DNA of 64,000 nt, from contig CAIUHP010000084.1 in the NCBI GenBank assembly GCA_903899015.1, positions 1-64,000 of the forward strand, read 5' to 3'. A model generated the notes under the pieces. It searched no databases. It saw nothing but the letters and a program-made list of their open reading frames with translations, and had not been told where the DNA came from. Positions 1 through 6,698 of this stretch are shown one piece after another. Each line of letters opens with the position of its first letter. Position 1 is the stretch's first letter. The position numbers and the translations under genes were made by a program. The DNA comes from an uncultured Armatimonadota bacterium (GTDB lineage Bacteria; Armatimonadota; Fimbriimonadia; Fimbriimonadales; Fimbriimonadaceae).

Positions 1-141
1 CGACTTCCTAGAATTCTACAACAAACGTCGTCCTCACTCGGCACTTGGAGGAATCTCTCCCGCGACTTACAAAGCAAATCTAGTTAAAATGGAGGCAGAG
101 GCACTAACACTCTAGGTGGGTCAACATCCGGGGACCGGTCA
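1..141 (+). mobile_element. Right end of an IS3-family insertion sequence
   Basis: The window opens inside an insertion sequence. It holds the last 37 codons of the transposase and, directly after the stop codon, a 26-bp stretch (116-141) that reads on the opposite strand TGACCGG-TCCCCGG-ATGTTGACCCAC. That has the look of an IS3-group terminal inverted repeat: it starts with TG, then a C-rich part, then TGTTGAC. The left end lies outside the window, so the target-site duplication cannot be checked. The boundary at 141 is inferred from the TCA end. Confidence 0.75.
2..115 (+). CDS. IS3-family transposase, C-terminal fragment (gene enters from left edge)
   Basis: The reading frame from base 2 gives DFLEFYNKRRPHSALGG-ISPATYKANL and stops at 113-115. 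The YN-RRPHSALGG-SP pattern is the typical end of the integrase-core (DDE) domain of IS3-family transposases (OrfB part), just after the catalytic Glu region. The enzyme cuts and joins the ends of its own element. Only the 3' end is present, so it cannot be judged whether the copy is intact. The stop codon lies directly beside the terminal repeat, as is usual in this family. Confidence 0.85.
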   Translation, partial: DFLEFYNKRRPHSALGGISPATYKANLVKMEAEALTL

Positions 142-352
142 CAATCACTTGGCTTATGTTCACTTAGCCGACTTCATTCCTGGCGTAGATCCCTATGACG
201 TCGCGACCCAAGTCGACTTTCTTTCCGAAGACGATGTTGTGAGAATGGTTCTCACGTTCGATGCGATGCACGACGAGACTTGGACTCAGCGTGCAACGAT
301 GGGACACGAGAGCCAACTAGCAAAACTGGATGCGGTGCTTGCCTCCCGTTGA
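142..352 (+). pseudogene. 3' remnant of an unknown gene cut off by the insertion sequence
   Basis: After the insertion-sequence end, a frame stays open to a TGA at 350-352 and codes for about 69 residues (HLAYVHLADFIPGVDPYDVA and on to KLDAVLASR). Its composition is protein-like, with many acidic residues and no low-complexity stretch. The frame runs open through the terminal repeat and is only closed by the transposase stop. A GTG at 116 inside the repeat could in principle start a 78-residue protein. The simplest reading is that this is the C-terminal end of a gene whose 5' part was displaced. I do not recognise the family. Confidence 0.5.
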
Positions 353-355
353 GGC

Positions 356-2071
356 TTAGGATCCGAACTGCGCCCGATGGAGACGCATATAGGGGCCACC
401 GGCCGATACGAGTTCGTCGTGTCGGCCCTGCTCCGCGATGCCGGAGTCGTCAACCACGATGATTCGATCCGCGTTCTGAATAGTGGCAAGTCGGTGCGCA
501 ATCACAAGCGTGGTTCGGCCAACCGACAGCTCACTCAGTGATTCTTGAATCGCACGCTCCGTCTCAGTATCGAGTGCGGAAGTCGCTTCATCCAAGATCA
601 GGATAGGTGGATTCTTAAGGAAGATTCTGGCGATCGCCATGCGTTGCTTCTGTCCTCCGGAAAGCTTGACGCCTCGCTCGCCGACGATGGTATCCAACCC
701 GTCAGGGAGGCCATCAATCATCGAATCGAGACGGGCACGGCGGGCAGCTTCCCATATGTCTTCGTCGGAAGCTCCAAGTCTGCCGTATGCAATGTTCTCG
801 CGTATCGTTCCACCAAAGAGAAAAACATCCTGCTGAACAATGCCAATCTGACGGCGCAACGATTCCAATTTGAGCTTGCGAATATCGTATCCATCGATCG
901 TGATGCTTCCGCTTTCAACTTCATAGAACCGGGGTAACAGGGAACAGATAGTGGTTTTGCCAGCACCGCTTGGGCCCACGAAAGCAACAGTCTCACCGGG
1001 TTGAATGGATAAGCTAACTTGGTTTAGCACCTTTCGGTGGGCTTCGTAGCCAAAAACAACGCTGTTGTATTGAATGTTGCCTTTCAGTAACGGTTCGTCA
1101 ATGGCGTCCGGTGCATCCACAATATCCGGCGCGGTGTCGAGCAATTCGGTATAGCGCTTAAAGCCCGCAATGCCTTTCGGGTAGGTTTCGAGCACAGCAT
1201 TGATCTTCTCAACCGGGCGGAAAAACACATTGACGAGGAGCAAGAATCCTGTGAATCCACCGATCGAAAGCTCGTGGTGAACAACATAGTAAGCACCCGC
1301 GATCATCACGAAAAGCTGGATGATGCGCATGGTCATGTAGCTAAGCGACATGCTCTTTGACATCAGTCGATAGGCATCCAATTTGGTGTCTCGATAGCGA
1401 CCGTTATCCTTTGCGAAGAGTTCGCGCTCGTGATCCTCGTTCGCAAAAGCCTTAACCACCCGGATGCCGCCCACGTTCTCCTCGATCCGAGTGTTAAAAT
1501 CGCCTACTCGGCCGAATAGAGATCGCCATGTTTGGGTCATCGCCGCACCATACCTAGTTGAGATGAATGCCATCGGTGGTACGACTAGTCCAGTGATAAG
1601 GGCTAACCGGGTGTTCAGAGTGAACATCAGGATGAAGGATCCAATGAACGTCATCACCGCAACAAGCGCGTCTTCCGGGCCATGGTGCGCAACTTCGCCG
1701 ACGTCCTCTAAATCTTTCGTAATACGACCAACAAGGTGCCCCGTTTTTTGGTTATCGAAAAATCGGAATGAAAGCTTTTGCAGGTGGTCAAAGATCTTTC
1801 TGCGCATCTCGGTTTCGATGGCAATGCCGAGCACATGCCCCCAGTAGTTCATGAAAAATTGGAGGCCAGTGTTGATTACATAGACGCCAAGAAGTCCCGC
1901 AGTAGCGGTCAAGATCAAAGCCCAATTCTGGCTGGGGAGCAACTTATCGATAAAGGAGTGCACCGCAAGCGGGAATGCTAACTCCAGGAAGCCCGAGACA
2001 ACCGCGCAGAGAATATCCATCGCGAACAGGCGTTTGTGAGGCTTATAGTATTGGAAAAATCGAGCAATCAT
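356..2071 (-). CDS. ABC exporter, fused membrane and ATPase domains (MsbA-like)
   Basis: A 571-aa half-transporter of the lipid/multidrug exporter type. The N-terminal half is an ABC transmembrane domain with about six hydrophobic segments. The C-terminal third carries Walker A (GPSGAGKTT), the signature LSGGQKQRMAIARI, Walker B ILILDEATSALD and the H-loop (VIAHRLAT). Such proteins work as dimers in the inner membrane and flip or export lipids, peptides or drugs using ATP; the substrate cannot be read from sequence. I chose the ATG at 2071 (MIARFFQYYKPHKRLF), where similarity-like sequence begins; a longer frame to 2194 adds 41 residues that do not look like the family. It stands alone, with its 3' end against the insertion-sequence scar. 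Confidence 0.9.
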   Translation of the reverse strand: MIARFFQYYKPHKRLFAMDILCAVVSGFLELAFPLAVHSFIDKLLPSQNWALILTATAGLLGVYVINTGLQFFMNYWGHVLGIAIETEMRRKIFDHLQKLSFRFFDNQKTGHLVGRITKDLEDVGEVAHHGPEDALVAVMTFIGSFILMFTLNTRLALITGLVVPPMAFISTRYGAAMTQTWRSLFGRVGDFNTRIEENVGGIRVVKAFANEDHERELFAKDNGRYRDTKLDAYRLMSKSMSLSYMTMRIIQLFVMIAGAYYVVHHELSIGGFTGFLLLVNVFFRPVEKINAVLETYPKGIAGFKRYTELLDTAPDIVDAPDAIDEPLLKGNIQYNSVVFGYEAHRKVLNQVSLSIQPGETVAFVGPSGAGKTTICSLLPRFYEVESGSITIDGYDIRKLKLESLRRQIGIVQQDVFLFGGTIRENIAYGRLGASDEDIWEAARRARLDSMIDGLPDGLDTIVGERGVKLSGGQKQRMAIARIFLKNPPILILDEATSALDTETERAIQESLSELSVGRTTLVIAHRLATIQNADRIIVVDDSGIAEQGRHDELVSAGGPYMRLHRAQFGS

Positions 2072-2467
2072 GTAAAAGGGGAAAGCGTTCCTCGGATGCA
2101 GGTCGGTTGGGAATCCTGCGCACTCAACGAGAACGTGTCCTAACAGTCTACGTTGACTTGACCCGAAATAGCTCCGTGAATAGTTAGATCTCAATTGCCA
2201 CGGGTGGCTTTTATCGATTTAGACGCCTACTGAATCGATCGAATGAGTGGGCTAGAAAGGCCCGAGACTCCGGCCGCGAGTACGTACATGGAATGAAAGT
2301 CGAACCCAGACAGTGTTAACGACACCCCTTGCTAAAGAAAGGGAAATCGATCTCAAATGGGTATCAACTCGAGTCTCAGTTGAAGAACGGCCTTAAATGC
2401 AGTGCGGGGTGTTGGAAAAATGAGGTTCATTGTTTCCACCGAGCCACCCCCGCACCGCATAGAAGAA
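2072..2467. other. Intergenic region without a recognisable gene
   Basis: About 396 bases between the ABC exporter start and the lipoprotein stop. The leader of the exporter should be here. The only clear structure is the long inverted repeat near 2402-2455, listed separately. I see no gene, tRNA or known regulatory RNA. Confidence 0.6.
2402..2455 (-). terminator. Long nested hairpin, possible terminator of the prepilin-lipoprotein operon
   Basis: An outer repeat GTGCGGGGTG (2402-2411) pairs with CACCCCCGCAC (2445-2455, one bulged C). Inside it TGGAAA-AATGA (2413-2423) pairs with TCATT-G-TTTCCA (2427-2438) around a GGT loop with one bulged G. It starts 13 bases after the lipoprotein stop on the minus strand. 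The sequence after the stem (TGCATTTAAGG) is only weakly T-rich, so this could be a structured 3' end rather than a classical intrinsic terminator. Confidence 0.5.
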
Positions 2468-2692
2468 TTACTTGATTCCGTTCTTGTCCTTAATGGATTT
2501 AATGAGAGCGTCTTTTGCGCTCTGAGGCATGGGTGAATTCTGCGCTCGCTCGATTTGCTGCTCGGGTGTTGCGTTCTTCACGTCGTTGACTGCCTTCTCT
2601 TCTGCCGCGGTGTGGGGTGGGGCCCCATGGTCATCCCCACACCCGGCTGTGAAAAGGCCGATACAGAGCAATAATATCGGCCAAACCTTCAT
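2468..2692 (-). CDS. Small lipoprotein (74 aa), translationally coupled to prepilin
   Basis: A 74-residue protein with a short hydrophobic signal and a lipobox LFTAGC, so Cys18 should be lipidated. The mature part (DDHGAPPHTAAEEK...IKDKNGIK) is hydrophilic and probably helical, with no known domain. I chose the ATG at 2692, which overlaps the TAA of the prepilin gene (TAATG) and gives a proper signal peptide; an upstream frame start inside the prepilin is less likely. A second 74-residue lipoprotein follows the other prepilin of this window (17798-18022). The pairing suggests a joint role at the cell surface or in pilus assembly. The function is unknown. Confidence 0.8.
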   Translation of the reverse strand: MKVWPILLLCIGLFTAGCGDDHGAPPHTAAEEKAVNDVKNATPEQQIERAQNSPMPQSAKDALIKSIKDKNGIK

Positions 2693-3570
2693 TACTGGCG
2701 CCACTCCTTAATCTGTGAGGCCGAATTTGCGATGTTTTGCTGATAGGTTGGCGACGAAGGTGACTGGGCGTTTTGCCAAACATAGTAGTCCCAGTTGTCA
2801 TTTGTAATCGTGCTTACCGCATTCATATTCTTTGAGTGGCCGTCAAAGAAGCCGAAGGTTGCTCCGCGATTCTTCATTCCCTGAATACACGAAGTGTCTT
2901 GGCCACCAGCGGGGATGCCGCCTGGTGTGCATTCGTAGGCAACGGTATCGGCCCAAGCGTCGGTGAAGAAAGTTCGGGTGGGAGCAAGGAGAATGGTGCT
3001 TGCCGGTTTCTCAAGGGTTGTTGCCGAGCCGCCTCCGCCTTGAAGGGTGCCAGTCTGCATCTGACCGATGATAGCTTTACCTTGCTCGTTGAAGCCTGCG
3101 CTGCTGTTAAGCGCGTAAGAGCGTGGGAAGCGAGTGGTTTCATCGCCTGTTCCAGTCATTGGAGGGTATCCCCAGTAAAGCGGCGAAAGGTTGGACCACG
3201 GTGCATCGGCTATGGGCGACTGGAAGATGCCGCCTCCACTTGTTTGATTGAAAGTTTGGCCCGTTCCGTATTGCTGGCCGCCATTCTTAATATATGGAAG
3301 AGTGAGGTCCTTCCAGGATCGCATTCGAGACGTCCACCAGTCAGAACCATTGTCGACTAAACGGCTCAGGGGAAGCATATCATCCACGTCACCTTCGTAA
3401 ATAATGACGCCGAGGGTCAAGTTCTTCACGTTGGAAAGGTCAGAAGTTCGCTTGGCCGCAAATTTGGCTTGTGCAAACACTGGGAACAGGATAGCGGCGA
3501 GGATCGCAATGATTGCGATAACGACGAGTAACTCGATGAGAGTAAATGCTCGAGAATAGATTGCTTTCAT
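2692..3570 (-). CDS. Prepilin-like protein with N-terminal methylation motif (DUF1559-like)
   Basis: A 292-aa protein. The N-terminus [20 protein letters not shown] is a type IV prepilin/type II secretion pseudopilin signal: a short basic leader, cleavage before Phe, Glu at +5, then a hydrophobic helix ending in FPVFAQAK. The C-terminal part holds the motif ATFGFFDGHSKNM, the degenerate H-X9-DG end of the DUF1559 pilin family. Prepilin peptidase would process it, and the helix would pack into a fibre anchored in the inner membrane. It lies 35 bp downstream of a GntR/LacI-type regulator and is coupled to the 74-aa lipoprotein. A paralogue of 293 aa sits in the xylan locus at 16843. The ligand or role of the fibre cannot be read from sequence. 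Confidence 0.85.
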   Translation of the reverse strand: MKAIYSRAFTLIELLVVIAIIAILAAILFPVFAQAKFAAKRTSDLSNVKNLTLGVIIYEGDVDDMLPLSRLVDNGSDWWTSRMRSWKDLTLPYIKNGGQQYGTGQTFNQTSGGGIFQSPIADAPWSNLSPLYWGYPPMTGTGDETTRFPRSYALNSSAGFNEQGKAIIGQMQTGTLQGGGGSATTLEKPASTILLAPTRTFFTDAWADTVAYECTPGGIPAGGQDTSCIQGMKNRGATFGFFDGHSKNMNAVSTITNDNWDYYVWQNAQSPSSPTYQQNIANSASQIKEWRQ

Positions 3571-3605
3571 GTCAGAGAGAAACCTCCATTGGTTTTAACT
3601 GCGAA

Positions 3606-4715
3606 TCACGATTCAGATGTTTGAAAGGGCAGGCCGAGGCCTGCGTCGGCGACGAAAAAGTCAGTGGGCACACGGATGATTCGGGGAGCATCCGCGTTCC
3701 CATGGATTTGGTCAAGCAGCAAACCGGCTGCGACTTTGCCGATTTCATAGCTGCGCTGGACGATTCGATGCGCACACCAAGGAGTGCGCAGCATCATGGC
3801 CGGCCAATCGTTGAAAGTGACGAGTTCCAAGTCTCCGGGCACGGATAGTCCCATCTGGTCGCATGCTTGGAGCGCGGCGGAGGCGAATGAGTCCTGAACG
3901 CAGAAAAGCGCGGTGATCGGTTCTTGCTGCTTCAGAAGGGTAAAAAGCGAATCGTGAACTGCTTGAACGAATCCTTGCGGATTCGTGTCGAGTTCGAGAG
4001 GAAACCAGCGAGTGAGAGAAGATACGTCATTAACTCCCACCGATGCGAGCGCGCTTTGGTAGCCTCGATGGCGCTCGCTAACTGCGGAAACAAACGGTTT
4101 GTTGAATGAGAAAAAGCCAATCCGGCGGTGGCCCCGTTCTTCTAGGGTTTCAATGGCGCAAAGGGTAGCGCCCTGATTATCAGACATCACGGCATGGGTA
4201 TGGATCCCCTCTGGCAAGCGGTCGAGGATCACAAGCGGCGTTCCGTGATCGATGAATTTCTGAATGGCAGGCGATGCCTTCGCGTGGCTCGTGGGATACA
4301 TCAGCAAGCCGTCCGTTTCGACTTCAAACTTCTTGAGTAGTCGGATTTCTAACTCAGGGTCTCCCTTGCATTCCGCAATAACCAGGTTGCGATCCTCACC
4401 CAGTGCGTCTTGAATGCCGCGAACAAGCTCACTCGACGGAAAGTTGAGCTCTTGCGCGAATCGATCGACGAGTAATCCAACTCGACCGGTCTTTACCGCT
4501 GATCGGTCAGCCACAACCGTTCCCCATCGGCGCTGTCGTAAAACAACCCCTTGCCGTTGAAGCTCTTCCAATGCCCGGTGAGCAGTGTTCTTGCTAACGC
4601 CCCAGTGGGCAGCAATATCCTCTCCGCTGGGCACCTTCGCCCCGACTTTGATTTCGCCTCTGTCAATTCGTTGACCGAGGTCGGACGCTATCGTCTTCCA
4701 CGTGACATTTGCCAT
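3606..4715 (-). CDS. Hybrid transcriptional regulator: GntR-type HTH plus LacI-type sugar-binding domain (AraR-like)
   Basis: A 369-aa regulator. Residues 1-75 form a GntR winged helix (WKTIASDLGQRI, DIAAHWGVSKNTAHRALEEL, GVVLRQRRWGTVV). The rest is a periplasmic-binding-like effector domain of the LacI/GalR type (GRVGLLVDRFAQEL, ERGHRRIGFFSF, CVQDSFASAALQACDQMG, PGDLELVTFND). The same build is known from AraR, which answers to arabinose. The effector here is probably a sugar, but that is inferred. I start it at 4715 (MANVTWK) because the divergent paralogue at 5020 starts MANISWK. It is followed closely by the prepilin and lipoprotein genes and may be cotranscribed with them. Confidence 0.88.
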   Translation of the reverse strand: MANVTWKTIASDLGQRIDRGEIKVGAKVPSGEDIAAHWGVSKNTAHRALEELQRQGVVLRQRRWGTVVADRSAVKTGRVGLLVDRFAQELNFPSSELVRGIQDALGEDRNLVIAECKGDPELEIRLLKKFEVETDGLLMYPTSHAKASPAIQKFIDHGTPLVILDRLPEGIHTHAVMSDNQGATLCAIETLEERGHRRIGFFSFNKPFVSAVSERHRGYQSALASVGVNDVSSLTRWFPLELDTNPQGFVQAVHDSLFTLLKQQEPITALFCVQDSFASAALQACDQMGLSVPGDLELVTFNDWPAMMLRTPWCAHRIVQRSYEIGKVAAGLLLDQIHGNADAPRIIRVPTDFFVADAGLGLPFQTSES

Positions 4716-5019
4716 CGCATTTGCGCGCCAGTGCGCATTAATCCTAGGCAATATAACACAGTTCTATTCAAAAAGTATGTTTAATATTCACACATGTTAT
4801 CGAATCTAGTTGTTAGAAGCCTCAAAACGAGACGTACGCAGTGAAACTCTCTTTATTGACCAATCGTAAATCCGGGCAAGGTTAAGCGCTATTCCTTGTT
4901 TCTATGGTTTGGTATGCTTGCTGAGGTTTCCGTAACCAGACAATTGCCAATAATTAAGGGGGCGTTAACTCACTTGATGGTGTGCATGACTTGTTGAGGT
5001 CGGGGCCGCGCTTTGATTA
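4716..5019. other. Divergent intergenic region between two paralogous regulators
   Basis: This 304-base, AT-rich stretch must contain the promoters of both regulators. A loose inverted repeat, ATATAAC-ACA-GTTCTAT (about 4752-4768), lies upstream of the minus-strand gene. It could be an operator for autoregulation, but one arm differs at one base and I see no second copy. No Shine-Dalgarno sequence stands before either start. No gene is visible. Confidence 0.45.
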
Positions 5020-6105
5020 ATGGCCAACATTTCTTGGAAAACCATAGCCTCAGATCTGACGAACCGAATAGAGAACGGTGAGTTGCCCGAAATGACGCGC
5101 ATTCCTGCGAGCGTCGATATTGCGACTCAATGGGGCGTCAGCCGGCAAACCGCTGATCGAGCGGTTCACGAACTCCAGCGTCTCGGATTAGTCGTCCGCC
5201 AGCGTCGATGGGGAACCGTCGTTGCTCCCCGCGAAGCAGTCAAGAGAACGGGGCGGGTCGCGCTTCTTGTCGACCAATTCTCCCAAGAGCTTAACTTTCC
5301 TTCCGGAGATCTCATTCGCGGAATCCAAGACGTGCTAGGCGAAAACATCAACTTGCTTCTCACTGAAAGCAAAGGTGACCCGGATATGGAAGCTCGCCAG
5401 TTGCTACGGCTTCCGGGTGAGGTTGACGGTTTGATTGTTTATCCCACCAGTCGCCCTAAAAACACGCCGGTATTGAAACATCTCATCGAATCGGGAATGC
5501 CAGTGGTGGTGCTTGACCGCATACCAGTAGGAGTGGAAACGGATGCGGTTGTCAGCGATAACGAGGCCGCCACGTTACGCGCGATTCGAGCGCTGGAAGA
5601 ACGCGGGCACCGCCGAATTGGCTTCTTTTCGTTCCATAAACCTGAATTCTCCTCGGTGAAAGAGCGGCATGCGGCCTATCAACTTGCTCTCGCGGAAGTC
5701 GGAATCGAGGATGCCACCGAACTCACCCGGTGGTTTGCCAGAGAACTCGAATCTCAGCCTCAACCTTTCCTGCAGTCGATCCATGACGCGGTTTTCACGC
5801 TTTTGAATCAGCCTGACCCGATCACCGCACTTTTCTGTGTTCAAGATTCGATTGCGGTTGCAGTGCTTGAGGCATGCGATCGGATCGGTATCTCCGTTCC
5901 GGACGACCTTGAAATCGCACTGTTCAACGATTGGCCCCCCGTGATGCTTCGATCCCCTTGGAACCTCCACCGAATTGTTCCTCGTTCCTACCTCATCGGT
6001 CAAACTGCGGCTCGACTCCTGAAGGAGCGCATTGAGGGCGCTCCCCACCCGCTTCAAACGGTCAAAGTCGATGCCGATTTCTTTGTCGCGAATCTTGGTA
6101 AGTGA
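5020..6105 (+). CDS. Hybrid GntR/LacI-type transcriptional regulator, paralogue of the divergent gene
   Basis: A 361-aa protein with the same two-part build as its neighbour: GntR winged helix (DIATQWGVSRQTADRAVHELQ, LVVRQRRWGTVV) and a LacI-type effector domain (GRVALLVDQFSQEL, ERGHRRIGFFSFHKPEF, PDDLEIALFNDWPP). The two proteins align almost end to end, and most of the DNA-binding helix is shared, so they arose by duplication and may recognise related sites. They differ in the turn before the first helix (GELPEMTRIPAS against GEIKVGAKVPSG) and in the effector domain, which suggests different ligands. No structural gene follows directly on the plus strand; the downstream PAP2 gene is convergent. 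Confidence 0.88.
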   Translation: MANISWKTIASDLTNRIENGELPEMTRIPASVDIATQWGVSRQTADRAVHELQRLGLVVRQRRWGTVVAPREAVKRTGRVALLVDQFSQELNFPSGDLIRGIQDVLGENINLLLTESKGDPDMEARQLLRLPGEVDGLIVYPTSRPKNTPVLKHLIESGMPVVVLDRIPVGVETDAVVSDNEAATLRAIRALEERGHRRIGFFSFHKPEFSSVKERHAAYQLALAEVGIEDATELTRWFARELESQPQPFLQSIHDAVFTLLNQPDPITALFCVQDSIAVAVLEACDRIGISVPDDLEIALFNDWPPVMLRSPWNLHRIVPRSYLIGQTAARLLKERIEGAPHPLQTVKVDADFFVANLGK

Positions 6106-6127
6106 GAAGGTAGCGCGACCCTCTCAC
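6102..6127. terminator. Weak hairpin between convergent genes
   Basis: GTGAGAAGG (6102-6110) pairs with CCCTCTCAC (6119-6127) with one mismatch around an 8-base loop. It lies exactly between the stops of the convergent regulator and PAP2 genes and could end transcription from both sides. There is no T tract on either side, so the call is weak. Confidence 0.35.
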
Positions 6128-6128
6128 A

Positions 6129-6605
6129 TTAAGCCGTTGCTTCCGTTCTCGGAGAAAGAGTGAGTCGGTTCACAATCGTGCTTGCGACGATGGACGCCAC
6201 CGATCCGAAGATCGCTCCGCCGAGGATATCGATGGGAGAATGAACTCCCGAAAGAACACGGCAAACTCCCACGATCGCTGCGAGTGAAACAAGCCCCATT
6301 GCGATCGGTTTGGAGAAGCGAAGCACAAGCACCGAAGCTACGAAGCTCAAAGTCGTGTGGTCAGAAGGGAATCCATTGTCCGGCTCGTGGGGAATGAGGG
6401 CGTGAACCCCATGAGTGAAAGGACGAGGATCGAAATAAAGCGCACCCGCCGATTTCGCGAAGACAAACGCAAGTATCGCAGCAAAGATGCTCGTCAAGAC
6501 ATAGCCCTTCCGCTCATCGCGATGCATCACAAACAACGGAACCACCGCTCCAAGCAGAACGAACAAGAACAGATACTTCGCGCCAAAAACAATCAGTGAA
6601 TCCAT
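6129..6605 (-). CDS. PAP2-family membrane phosphatase (undecaprenyl-diphosphatase-like)
   Basis: A 158-aa integral membrane protein with about five hydrophobic segments and the three phosphatase motifs of the PAP2 superfamily: K-SAGALYFD-PRP, PSDHTT (the usual PSGH with Asp for Gly) and RVLSGVHSPID with the catalytic His. Enzymes of this size, such as BcrC, remove a phosphate from undecaprenyl diphosphate on the outer face of the membrane and so recycle the carrier lipid for peptidoglycan; other lipid phosphates are possible. I chose the ATG at 6605 (MDSLIVFGAKYLF), which starts at the first membrane segment; a longer frame to 6683 has no supporting features. It stands between the regulator pair and the xylan locus. 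Confidence 0.85.
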   Translation of the reverse strand: MDSLIVFGAKYLFLFVLLGAVVPLFVMHRDERKGYVLTSIFAAILAFVFAKSAGALYFDPRPFTHGVHALIPHEPDNGFPSDHTTLSFVASVLVLRFSKPIAMGLVSLAAIVGVCRVLSGVHSPIDILGGAIFGSVASIVASTIVNRLTLSPRTEATA

Positions 6606-6698
6606 AAGACGATCTATCAATCGTTTTTGACAACCGGCTGGTTCCTGAGAAGGCTGACTGGAAAAACCATTCGTGCCTCTCAAACCTGGATTCGTGGC

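Noticed and set aside
545-937. 130-codon open frame on the plus strand
   Set aside because: It lies wholly antisense to the ATPase part of the ABC exporter, whose motifs are intact. The frame is a shadow of biased codons.
4752-4768. Imperfect palindrome in the divergent regulator region taken as a member of the TATAT-type operators
   Set aside because: It has a different spacing and lacks the central CG. It does not fit the three sites of the xylan locus.
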